Below are positions 1 to 6,118 of a stretch of DNA of 9,062 nucleotides, piece by piece. The stretch lies in the NCBI GenBank assembly GCA_946619065.1, contig CAMOLY010000038.1, forward strand, positions 1 to 9,062, given 5' to 3'. A program made the position numbers and the translations under genes. This DNA comes from an uncultured Clostridia bacterium. Its GTDB lineage: Bacteria > Bacillota > Clostridia > Oscillospirales > Oscillospiraceae. Numbering within the stretch: the stretch's first letter is position 1; every line of letters begins with the position of its first letter. The notes beneath the pieces are model-generated. The model was given only the letters and a program-made list of their open reading frames with translations. It was not told the origin of the DNA and did not search any database.

Positions 1-100
1 ATTGTCCATGGTGTTTGTTCATGTTCTCGTTGTTTAATTTTCAAGGTGCAACCGCACTGCGCAGAGCCGTTTGAATGGGCTCTTTCGCGAGCGCCTCATG
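1..100 (-). promoter_or_regulatory. Probable rRNA operon leader (boxB/boxA-like)
   Basis: Read on the minus strand, the stretch after the promoter at 101-129 contains a 6-bp hairpin (AGAGCC 83-78 pairing with GGCTCT 68-63, 9-nt loop). About a dozen bases later comes TGCACCTTGAAAATT (50-36), then AAACAACGAGAAC. This resembles the Firmicutes rRNA antitermination boxA (TGTTCTTTGAAAACT in Bacillus), normally preceded by a boxB hairpin. I infer that this is the untranslated leader of an rRNA operon whose 16S gene lies beyond position 1. No mature rRNA sequence is visible here, so the call rests on promoter strength, the hairpin and the boxA resemblance. A leader of some other strongly expressed stable RNA is the alternative. 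Confidence 0.55.
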
Positions 101-129
101 ATATTACCACGGAGGTATTGAAAAGTCAA
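101..129 (-). promoter_or_regulatory. Strong sigma-A promoter with UP-like tract (leftward)
   Basis: On the minus strand, TTGACT (129-124) is separated by exactly 17 bp (123-107) from TAATAT (106-101). The bases just before the -10 are TGG, giving an extended -10. Upstream, about 130-160, is a run of A and T tracts resembling an UP element. Transcription would start near 94 and run out of the window. The quality of this promoter and the downstream boxB/boxA-like signals suggest an rRNA operon promoter. It cannot serve any gene inside the window. Confidence 0.7.
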
Positions 130-181
130 GAACTTTTTTGCAAAAAAGGAAAGTTTTTTTGAGAAGAAACCGCTTCCTCCG

Positions 182-225
182 AAAAACAGGTGGATCATGC
201 GCCGCTTTTATGCGGTACACGATCC
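182..225 (-). terminator. Rho-independent terminator of the aro operon
   Basis: On the minus strand a 14-nt arm (225-212) pairs with 205-192 around a 6-nt loop (211-206). The RNA stem has two G-U wobbles and one A-C mismatch. Read on the plus strand, the wobble pairs become further mismatches, so the structure favours minus-strand RNA. A run of five T (186-182) follows shortly after the stem. It lies 26 bp beyond the DAHP synthase stop codon and so should end the four-gene minus-strand operon, before the leftward promoter at 129-101. Confidence 0.7.
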
Positions 226-250
226 GCGTCTGCGAACGCCGCTTTCGAAA

Positions 251-1285
251 TCAGCGCGAGATTTCCTCCGCCAGATCGCGGATCAGGCGCTCGGTTTTTT
301 CCCAGCCGAGGCAGGGATCGGTGATCGACTGGCCGAAAACCGTTCCGCCGACCGGCTGACAGCCGTCGACCAGGTAGCTCTCAACCATAAAGCCCTTGAC
401 GAGCTTCCGCAGCGCCGGCGCCTGGCGGCAGGTCTGCAGCACCTCGCGGACAATGCGGGGCTGCTGCAGCGGGTCCTTGCCTGAATTGGCGTGGTTGGTG
501 TCGATCATCACCGCAGGATTCTCCAGTCCGGATTCCTGATACAGGTCATGCAGGCGGCAGAGCTCCTCATAGTGGTAATTCGGGCGGTTTTCGCCGTGGC
601 GGTTCTGATAGCCGCGCAAAATCGCGTGCGCCAGCGGGTTGCCCTGCGAGTGGACCGCCCATCCTCTGTAAATAAAGGTGTGTCTGCACTGGGCGGCATG
701 GATCGCGTGGAACATGATCTGCAGGTCTCCGGTCGTCGGATTTTTCATGCCGACCGGGATCTCAAGTCCGCTGGCCGTCAGGCGGTGCTGCTGGTCCTCG
801 ACAGAGCGCGCACCGACCGAGACATAGGCAAGCAGATCGTCCAGATAGCGGTGGTTTTCCGGGTAAAGCAGCTCGTCCGCGCTGGTGAAGCCGGTCTCCC
901 GCAGGGCGCGCAGATGGAGCTCCCGGACCGCGATGATGCCCTTGAAGGGATCGGGCCGGCCGGTGGAGTCCGGCTGATGGAGCAGGCCCATATAGCCGTC
1001 GCCGGTGGTGCGCGGTTTATTCGTATAGATGCGCGGGACAATAAAAATGCTGTCCTTCACCTCGTCCTGCACACGCCGCAGGCGATGCAGATACTCCATC
1101 ACGGAATCGGGACGATCCGCCGAACAGGGGCCGACGATCAGCAGAAGCCGGCTGTCCTGCCCGGTGAAGATGCTCCGCAGCGTTTCTGCACGGCTTTCCA
1201 CAATACGGGCAAGGTCCGGCGTGACCGGATACATTGCCTTGGTTTCCATCGGAATGGGGAGTTTTCGTTCAAAATCCAGATTCAT
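251..1285 (-). CDS. aroF: Class I DAHP synthase (3-deoxy-7-phosphoheptulonate synthase)
   Basis: The 344-residue product condenses phosphoenolpyruvate with erythrose 4-phosphate to DAHP, the first committed step of the shikimate pathway, in the cytoplasm. It aligns along its length with the AroF/AroG/AroH family. Visible motifs are LLLIVGPCSADRP (47-59, metal-ligand Cys54), KPRTTGDGYMGLL (90-102), GARSVEDQQHR (158-168), IDTNHANSGK (261-270, His265), FMVESYLVDG (299-308, Glu302) and SITDPCLGWE (320-329, Asp323). The four metal ligands match Cys61, His268, Glu302 and Asp326 of E. coli AroG. The ATG at 1285 is chosen over the upstream ATG at 1363 because GAGAGG lies just before it and the family N-terminus begins here. 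The start overlaps the end of aroA by 17 bp, so translation is probably coupled. Which aromatic amino acid inhibits it cannot be told from sequence alone, so the symbol is at family level. Confidence 0.95.
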   Translation of the reverse strand: MNLDFERKLPIPMETKAMYPVTPDLARIVESRAETLRSIFTGQDSRLLLIVGPCSADRPDSVMEYLHRLRRVQDEVKDSIFIVPRIYTNKPRTTGDGYMGLLHQPDSTGRPDPFKGIIAVRELHLRALRETGFTSADELLYPENHRYLDDLLAYVSVGARSVEDQQHRLTASGLEIPVGMKNPTTGDLQIMFHAIHAAQCRHTFIYRGWAVHSQGNPLAHAILRGYQNRHGENRPNYHYEELCRLHDLYQESGLENPAVMIDTNHANSGKDPLQQPRIVREVLQTCRQAPALRKLVKGFMVESYLVDGCQPVGGTVFGQSITDPCLGWEKTERLIRDLAEEISR

Positions 1286-2540
1286 GTTGTGTTTCCTCTC
1301 CCGCCGGCAGGGCTGGCGCTTCCTCCTCCCTGATCTCGACGCCGAGACCGCGGAGCAGGTCAAAGAACTCGGGATAGCTCTTGCGGACGGCCTCGGCGCC
1401 CCGGATCGTGCCGCCGTAGAGGGTGCAGAGGACGGCGAGCGCCATCACGATCCGATGATCGTTGTGGCTGCAGAGGTCTTCCGCGGGCCGGTGGAGGGCG
1501 GCGCTGCCGATCCAGATCTTATCGTCATCCACAAGGACGTCGGCGCCGAATTTCTGCAGTTCCGCGGCCATCGCCTCGCCGCGGGGCGATTCCTTATATT
1601 GAAGCCTTCCGCAGCCGGTCAGGACGGCTCCGTGCAGGACCGAGGCACAGGCCATCAGGAGCGGGGCCAGGTCCGGGTGATCGCTGACGTCAAGGGTGAC
1701 CTTTTTGCGCCGCAGGGCGGTGAACCACTCCTGGCTGATCTTGTCCCCCTGCACAGTGCGGTCGGCAAGGGATTTGACAGTGATGCGGCTGCCCAGCAGA
1801 TTCATTGCCAGCCAGACGGCTCCGTTGGTCCAGTCGCCCTCCAGGCTCGTGCGGTGCGGGCGGAAGCTCTGATTTGCAGGGATGTGGAAACGGTCGCTGC
1901 CAACCGAGATGGCGCGGATTCCGAAGTCCCGGATCACAGCCTGGGTGAGTTCAATATAGGGGCGGCTGGTGATCGGAGGAAGGATCCGGATCTCGCTTTG
2001 CCCGTTCAGCAGCGGCAGCGCAAGGAGCATGCCGGTGACAAACTGACTGCTGAGGTCGCCGGGGATCTCAAAGGAGTCCGGTTCGAGCTGCCCCTTCAGG
2101 CGGAGAGAGTCCTCTCCCTTTTCCCAGGTGAGGTCCTGCATACGGCAGATCCGCTCATAGTAATCCAGCGGGCGGCTGAAGAGAGAGGCCTCGCCGGTAA
2201 AGGTCGCCGGTCTGCCCAGCGCAAGGACGACCGGAATCAGAAAACGCAGAGTGCTGCCTGACGCACGGCAGGGCAGGCAAACCGGGCCGGAGGCGGCAAA
2301 AATCCCGGCCCCGTCGATGACTGCCGCATTTTGTCTGCGGCTGATTTGCTTCTCCACCCGGGCGCCGAGGGCCGTCAGACAGTCGAGGGTTGCCAGGATG
2401 TCGTCCGACCAGGCCATGTTTTCCACGGTGCAGGGCCGCCCGCTCAGGGCGGAACAGATCAGGATCCGATGGGCAAGGCTTTTCGAGGGCGGCGCCGTCA
2501 CGGTGCCGGCGGCAAGGCCGGGCTCGATGGTCAGCTTCAT
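1269..2540 (-). CDS. aroA: 3-phosphoshikimate 1-carboxyvinyltransferase (EPSP synthase)
   Basis: The 423-residue enzyme transfers the enolpyruvyl group of PEP to shikimate 3-phosphate, the sixth shikimate step. Motifs run in the right order: PPSKSLAHR (17-25, Lys20/Ser21/Arg25), SGSTLRF (94-100), LSSQF (163-167), SRPYIELT (192-199), SDHPDLAPLLMA (286-297, catalytic Asp290), YKESPRGEAMA (315-325, Lys316/Glu317/Arg320), NDHRIVMA (360-367) and RKSYPEFF (386-393, Lys387). Length is normal for the family. A strong GGGAGGAG (2556-2549) precedes the ATG. The start overlaps the radical SAM stop by 4 bp (ATGA) and the end overlaps the DAHP synthase start by 17 bp, so the gene sits in a tight operon. 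The usual KESDR is KESPR here, and Phe100 stands where the E. coli enzyme has Pro101. Both are noted under findings. The family call is secure. Confidence 0.96.
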   Translation of the reverse strand: MKLTIEPGLAAGTVTAPPSKSLAHRILICSALSGRPCTVENMAWSDDILATLDCLTALGARVEKQISRRQNAAVIDGAGIFAASGPVCLPCRASGSTLRFLIPVVLALGRPATFTGEASLFSRPLDYYERICRMQDLTWEKGEDSLRLKGQLEPDSFEIPGDLSSQFVTGMLLALPLLNGQSEIRILPPITSRPYIELTQAVIRDFGIRAISVGSDRFHIPANQSFRPHRTSLEGDWTNGAVWLAMNLLGSRITVKSLADRTVQGDKISQEWFTALRRKKVTLDVSDHPDLAPLLMACASVLHGAVLTGCGRLQYKESPRGEAMAAELQKFGADVLVDDDKIWIGSAALHRPAEDLCSHNDHRIVMALAVLCTLYGGTIRGAEAVRKSYPEFFDLLRGLGVEIREEEAPALPAGEETQHESGF

Positions 2541-3160
2541 GGGGTTCTCTCCTCCCGTATCACATAGGGAAAACGCTCGATTTCCGTCAGACCCAGCTTC
2601 CGAAGCAGCGCCTCGGTGTGGTCCTGATCGGCTTCGCTGTTGAACGCCGGGATCAGCGGAACCCGGACGCGGATCCGCTCCGGGCCGGCCAGACGAGCCA
2701 GCAAAGCCAGGTTGTCATAGGCCGGGCCGGGATCCTTCCCGGTGTAGGCCCGATAAATCTCGGGGTTCAGGGTCTTGACGTCCACAATAAAGGCGTCCAG
2801 GACTGCGGCCGCCCGTTCCACAGCATTCCGGGGAACGTGCAGACTGGTCTCGGCGGTCAGGCGCCAGGCGGGACACAGGGGACGCAGGATCTGATAGAAA
2901 TCCACGTGCAGCAGGCTCTCTCCCCCGCCGAAGGTCAGACCTCCGCCGGTGGCCTGAAAATACAGGTCGTCACACCTTGTCTTTTCATACAATTCTTCAG
3001 CCGTCACCAAAGTTGGGACTTGCCGAAGCAGCGTTTTATTGATACAATAGACGCACGACAGCGGACAGCCGGCTCCGGCTGCCAGGGTGGTGACGCCTTG
3101 GCCGTCGATCTCCATCCGGTGCCTGGACAGAGCCAGCAGCGGATACCGGGGTTCAATCAT
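2537..3160 (-). CDS. Small radical SAM protein, pyruvate-formate-lyase-activase-like
   Basis: The 207-residue protein carries the radical SAM cluster motif CPLSCVYC (C32-x3-C36-x2-C39), which binds a [4Fe-4S] cluster and S-adenosylmethionine. It is followed by GGGLTFGGGESLLH (72-85, the GGE motif), FIVDVKTLNPE (124-134, matching the D-x-K element of PFL activases) and RVPLIPAFN (166-174). These resemble PflA/NrdG-type activating enzymes. There is no extra ferredoxin-type cluster insert and no SPASM extension. The ATG at 3160 shares ATGA with the stop of the Cys-rich gene. Upstream in-frame codons are only antisense-like translation of that gene, so they are excluded. Its stop overlaps the aroA start by 4 bp. 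No glycyl radical enzyme is in the window, so the substrate is unknown; the Cys-rich protein next to it is one candidate partner (inference). Confidence 0.85.
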   Translation of the reverse strand: MIEPRYPLLALSRHRMEIDGQGVTTLAAGAGCPLSCVYCINKTLLRQVPTLVTAEELYEKTRCDDLYFQATGGGLTFGGGESLLHVDFYQILRPLCPAWRLTAETSLHVPRNAVERAAAVLDAFIVDVKTLNPEIYRAYTGKDPGPAYDNLALLARLAGPERIRVRVPLIPAFNSEADQDHTEALLRKLGLTEIERFPYVIREERTP

Positions 3161-3627
3161 CGCCGGTCTTCCGTCTCGGGCAGAAAGACCACGTCGCCCT
3201 CCAGCTCCGGCTCCAGTTCCGTCTCGGTTGTTTCCGGCGGAAGCGTATCGATCTCTCCGGCAACGGTCTCCACCGGCTCGCCCTCCAGGGGTTGGAAGGT
3301 TTCGGACGGTTCCGTATGCCGCTCCGTGCTGACGGTCCCGACCGCGCCGGAGGGCTTGCTTCCGTACGACCCGCTGCCCAGGCTGACACAGCCGGAAATG
3401 CCGAGAGACAGGCTCGCGGCCACAGCGGCCACCGCCACAGTCTTGCCGAGACTGCGGCGTTTTTCCAGCTCCCGCTCCAGATAGCGAAGCTCCGCCTCGC
3501 ACTTGGGACAGGTTCCCCGGCACTCGCCCTGGTAGGTGCATTCCCGGGTCACATAGGGGATCTCGTTTTCATCGGCGATCCTTTGGCGGATCTCCTTGAG
3601 GATTTTGCACTTGTTCTTTCCCTTCAT
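3157..3627 (-). CDS. Cys-rich N-terminal domain with internal membrane/lipobox segment, unknown function
   Basis: The product has 156 residues and I cannot name it. Residues 1-57 form a charged, probably cytosolic domain with Cys7 and a cluster C30-x5-C36-x3-C40-x2-C43 (ECTYQGECRGTCPKCEAE), suggesting a zinc or Fe-S site. It ends in the basic helix-like RELEKRR. Residues 63-79 are hydrophobic and end in ISGC (77-80), which fits a lipoprotein lipobox, although it is far from the N-terminus. Residues 81-156 are low-complexity Ser/Gly then Glu/Thr/Pro-rich and acidic, with no recognisable fold. The ATG at 3627 has an excellent AAAGGAGGG site 6 nt upstream (3642-3634). It is the first gene of the minus-strand operon and overlaps the radical SAM gene by 4 bp. 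I recall similar Cys motifs in Clostridia and Bacteroidota proteins, but only from memory. Confidence 0.8.
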   Translation of the reverse strand: MKGKNKCKILKEIRQRIADENEIPYVTRECTYQGECRGTCPKCEAELRYLERELEKRRSLGKTVAVAAVAASLSLGISGCVSLGSGSYGSKPSGAVGTVSTERHTEPSETFQPLEGEPVETVAGEIDTLPPETTETELEPELEGDVVFLPETEDRR

Positions 3628-3695
3628 TGCAAGCCCTCCTTTCGGTTCTGCGGTTTAGACGAGCCGCAGCCAGATTTGTTTCTGCAGGTGATACT
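3628..3695. promoter_or_regulatory. Divergent intergenic region between the aro operon and alaX
   Basis: The 68-bp gap must hold control signals for both directions, though neither promoter is obvious. It contains an inverted repeat, CTGCGG (3648-3653) with CCGCAG (3664-3669), 10-bp loop, that could be an operator or an RNA hairpin. For the minus-strand operon a possible promoter lies just inside alaX: TTGTTT (3724-3719), 17 bp, TATCAT (3701-3696). The strong minus-strand ribosome binding site is at 3642-3634. The plus-strand gene has only AGGTGA (3686-3691) before its start. The promoter assignments are weak. Confidence 0.35.
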
Positions 3696-4838
3696 ATGAT
3701 AACAGAAAAGCTCTATGAAAACAATCCGTATTTGAAAGATTTTTCCGCCCGGGTCCTCTCCTGCGAGGCGGAAAAGGGCGGCTGGCTGGTCACGCTGGAC
3801 CGGACGGCCTTTTATCCGGAGGGCGGCGGACAGCCCTGCGATTTCGGCACGCTGGGCGGGGCGAAGGTTCTGGACGTACAGGAGCAGGACGGTTCGATCA
3901 TCCACACCGTGGACTCCCCGCTGACCGGCGAAGTGGCCGGTCAGATTGACTGGGACCGCCGCTTCGATCTGATGCAGCAGCACTCGGGCGAGCACATCGT
4001 CTCCGGCATCGTCCACCGGCTCTACGGCTGGGAGAACGTCGGCTTCCATATGGGAGGCGAAGTGATTACGATTGACTTCTCCGGCCCGCTTACACAGGCT
4101 GAACTGGAAATGGTTGAGCGCCTTGCAAACGAAGCAGTATGGGCAGACCGCGAGACCAGCGTGCGATACTACGGCAGCGAGGCGGACTGTCCGGAGGACT
4201 ATCGGAGCAAGAAGGCCATCGCCGGACCGCTGCGGCTGGTGGAGTTCCCCGGCGCGGACGTCTGCGCCTGCTGCGGGACCCACGTGGCGCGCTCCGGCGA
4301 GATCGGGCTGATCAAGCTGCTCTCGGCCGTGAAGTTCCACCAGGGCGTCCGCGTGGAGCTGGTCTGCGGCAGACGGGCTTACGACTACGTCTGCGCCGCA
4401 GTGGCGCAGAACCGGGCCGTGTCCGGCCTTCTGTCCGCCAAGCCCTTTGAAACCGCCCGGGCGGTGGAGCGGATCGCGGGCGAGCTGGAGCAGGCGAAGT
4501 ACGCCCGCGTCGGCTGGGAAAACCGCTGGCTCGCGGCCCGGGTCGAGGCTCTGCGCGAGGCTGGGGACGTGCTGCTCTTTGAGGATGGGCTCTCGCCGGA
4601 CAGCCTGCGGAAGCTCTGCGCCGAAGGGCTGGAGATCTGCGGCGGCAAATGCGCGGTTTTCTCCGGCAGCGACACAGACGGCTATGCCTATGCCCTCGGA
4701 CAGAAGGACGGCGACCTGCGAAGCTTTGTCAAGGATCTGAACGCGGCGCTGAACGGCAGGGGCGGCGGCAAGCCCGGCTTCGCACAGGGAAGAGTCGCCG
4801 CAAAGCGCGCGGAAATCCAAGATTATTTCGCAAAATGA
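3696..4838 (+). CDS. alaX: Alanyl-tRNA editing protein AlaX (long form with DHHA1 domain)
   Basis: The 380-residue protein is a free-standing homologue of the alanyl-tRNA synthetase editing domain. This family hydrolyses Ser-tRNA(Ala) (sometimes Gly-tRNA(Ala)) in the cytoplasm. The zinc site is complete: HSGEH (His96, His100) and CCGTH (Cys192, His196). An N-terminal beta-barrel motif FYPEGGGQPCD (39-49) precedes it. The C-terminal part ends in GGGKPGFAQG (356-365), the glycine-rich signature of the DHHA1 domain, which marks the long AlaX class. The ATG at 3696 is chosen because AGGTGA lies just upstream and the family begins M-T-x-K-L-Y at this point; the longer in-frame reading from 3627 overlaps the divergent gene start. 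It sits upstream of prfA, which has its own promoter, so the two need not be one transcript. Confidence 0.93.
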   Translation: MITEKLYENNPYLKDFSARVLSCEAEKGGWLVTLDRTAFYPEGGGQPCDFGTLGGAKVLDVQEQDGSIIHTVDSPLTGEVAGQIDWDRRFDLMQQHSGEHIVSGIVHRLYGWENVGFHMGGEVITIDFSGPLTQAELEMVERLANEAVWADRETSVRYYGSEADCPEDYRSKKAIAGPLRLVEFPGADVCACCGTHVARSGEIGLIKLLSAVKFHQGVRVELVCGRRAYDYVCAAVAQNRAVSGLLSAKPFETARAVERIAGELEQAKYARVGWENRWLAARVEALREAGDVLLFEDGLSPDSLRKLCAEGLEICGGKCAVFSGSDTDGYAYALGQKDGDLRSFVKDLNAALNGRGGGKPGFAQGRVAAKRAEIQDYFAK

Positions 4839-4868
4839 TTGCAAGAACCTCTGATCCTGTGATATAAT
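4839..4868 (+). promoter_or_regulatory. prfA promoter, extended -10
   Basis: TTGCAA (4839-4844) and a perfect TATAAT (4863-4868) are 18 bp apart. TGA directly before the -10 gives an extended -10. It begins right at the alaX stop codon, 48 bp before the prfA start, so prfA and the genes behind it can be transcribed independently of alaX. Predicted start of transcription is about 4875. Confidence 0.75.
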
Positions 4869-4873
4869 AACAG

Positions 4874-4891
4874 TCCGGCCCCGAAGCCGGA
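4874..4891 (+). promoter_or_regulatory. 5' leader hairpin of prfA
   Basis: TCCGGC (4874-4879) pairs perfectly with GCCGGA (4886-4891) around the loop CCCGAA. It would sit at the very 5' end of the mRNA made from the promoter at 4839-4868, and could protect the transcript end. It has no following U tract, so it is not a terminator. Confidence 0.4.
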
Positions 4892-4915
4892 AGAACCTGT
4901 GGAGAGGCGAAGGGC

Positions 4916-5986
4916 ATGGAAGAAAAACTGAGCGTTCTGGAAAACAAATACGAGGAGCTCTGCGCAAAGAGCGAGCAGCCGGATTTTTACAGCGATCCGA
5001 AGCTCGCGGCAAAGCTGCTCCGTGAGAAGCGGGAGCTGGAACCCGTTGTGACGGCCTTTCAGAAGTGGAAGCAGGCCGGCGCAACGATGGAGGAGGCCCT
5101 CTCGCTGATGGGCGATGAGCCCGAGATGAAGGAGTTTTTGCAGGAGGAGTACCAGACCGCCAAGAAAGAGCGGGAGGAGCTCGGGGAGCAGCTCCGGATT
5201 CTGCTGCTGCCGAAGGACCCGAACGACGGAAAGAACGTCATTGTGGAGATCCGCGGCGGCGTCGGCGGCGAGGAGAGCGCCCTGTTCGCACACAGCCTGT
5301 TCCGGATGTATTCAATGTACGCGGCTGCCAAGGGCTGGTCGATCGAACTGATGAACTACAACGAAACCGAGCTGGGCGGCGTCAAGGAGGCCGACTTCGT
5401 CATCAACGGAGACGGCGCCTATTCCCGAATGAAGTTTGAGTCCGGCGTCCACCGCGTCCAGCGCGTGCCGGAGACAGAATCCGGCGGACGGATCCATACC
5501 TCCACCGCGACCGTGGCCGTTCTGCCGGAGATGGAAGAGGCAGAGGTCGACATCCGGCCGGAGGACATTGAGATGCAGGTCTACCGCTCCTCCGGCGCCG
5601 GCGGACAGCACATCAACAAGACCTCCTCGGCGGTGCGGCTGATTCACAAGCCCACCGGCATCGTGGTCAACTGCCAGGAGGAACGCAGCCAGTTCCAGAA
5701 CCGGGAAAGGTGCATGCAGATGCTGGCCTCGAAGCTCTATCAGATGGAGCAGGAGCGGATCGACAGCGAGGTCTCCGGCACCCGCAAGAGTCAGATCGGC
5801 ATGGGGATGCGGAATGAGAAGATCCGCACCTACAACTTCCCCCAGGACCGCGTGACCGACCATCGGATCGGTCTGAGCCAGCACAACATCCAGGGCTTTA
5901 TGGACGGAGATCTGGATTCGATGATCGACGCGCTGACCAACGCAGCGCAGGTGGAGCGTCTCCGCGCCGGAAGCGCGGAGGAATGA
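4916..5986 (+). CDS. prfA: Peptide chain release factor 1 (RF1)
   Basis: The 356-residue factor reads UAA and UAG stop codons in the ribosomal A site and triggers peptidyl-tRNA hydrolysis. Domain order is the usual one: an N-terminal coiled region (1-100), the catalytic and decoding core, and a C-terminal tail. The codon-recognition motif is PET (185-187) in a PxT context (RVPETESGGRIHTS), which marks RF1 rather than the SPF motif of RF2. The catalytic GGQ is at 229-231 (SGAGGQHINKTSS). FPQDRVTDHRIGL in the C-terminal part is also RF1-like. The length is close to the family norm. The ATG at 4916 follows GGAGAGGCGAAGG. The TGA stop (5984-5986) is the first TGA of a structured intergenic element. 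prmC, the methyltransferase of the GGQ glutamine and a common neighbour of prfA, is absent from this stretch. Confidence 0.97.
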   Translation: MEEKLSVLENKYEELCAKSEQPDFYSDPKLAAKLLREKRELEPVVTAFQKWKQAGATMEEALSLMGDEPEMKEFLQEEYQTAKKEREELGEQLRILLLPKDPNDGKNVIVEIRGGVGGEESALFAHSLFRMYSMYAAAKGWSIELMNYNETELGGVKEADFVINGDGAYSRMKFESGVHRVQRVPETESGGRIHTSTATVAVLPEMEEAEVDIRPEDIEMQVYRSSGAGGQHINKTSSAVRLIHKPTGIVVNCQEERSQFQNRERCMQMLASKLYQMEQERIDSEVSGTRKSQIGMGMRNEKIRTYNFPQDRVTDHRIGLSQHNIQGFMDGDLDSMIDALTNAAQVERLRAGSAEE

Positions 5987-6106
5987 AAGAATGAAACTAT
6001 GAAACTATGAAACTATTTCGGTGTCCCTTCGGGACGAATTGAATTCATGATCCATATCAGAGATATGGATCATACCACAATTATTTCATATTTTCATAGT
6101 TTCATT
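5984..6106. repeat. Structured intergenic element, copy 1
   Basis: The left end holds four 8-bp units starting TGAAA (5984-6015, consensus TGAAACTA). The right end holds three inverted ones (6081-6104). Arms 5990-6017 and 6079-6106 are complementary at 25 of 28 positions. Between them lie hairpin GTCCC-TTC-GGGAC (6023-6035) and a perfect 12-bp hairpin ATGATCCATATC (6047-6058) with its complement (6062-6073), loop AGA. The whole could fold as a three-way junction in RNA or as a cruciform. It supplies the prfA stop codon and ends just before the tsaC ribosome binding site. A second copy is at 7151-7285. It might be a MITE-like nonautonomous element or a conserved RNA. Confidence 0.8.
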
Positions 6107-6118
6107 AGAGGATACGAT

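Noticed and set aside
1029..2261. A 410-codon plus-strand open frame opposite aroF and aroA
   Set aside because: It runs antisense across two well-supported shikimate genes and their overlap, and shows no family motif.
2390..3484. A 364-codon plus-strand open frame opposite aroA, the radical SAM gene and the Cys-rich gene
   Set aside because: It crosses three genes on the other strand, is rich in Ser/Arg/Gly, and has no recognisable domain.
3624..5084. A 486-codon minus-strand open frame opposite alaX and the prfA start
   Set aside because: It lies antisense to genes with complete catalytic motifs, has a low-complexity Ala/Leu/Arg-rich product with no recognisable motif, and covers the clear prfA promoter. 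High GC content makes such frames common.
6028..6031. A UUCG tetraloop in the GTCCC/GGGAC hairpin
   Set aside because: In the best pairing register the loop is the three bases TTC. Placing TTCG as a tetraloop breaks the stem.
6021..6037. The GTCCC-TTC-GGGAC hairpin as a transcription terminator
   Set aside because: The stem has only five pairs and no U tract follows, and the same hairpin recurs as part of the larger element in the other spacer.
6047..6118. An N-terminal extension of tsaC from the ATG at 6047
   Set aside because: The 24 extra codons are a translation of the inner hairpin and right arm of the structured element. The ATG at 6119 has its own ribosome binding site and matches the family start.
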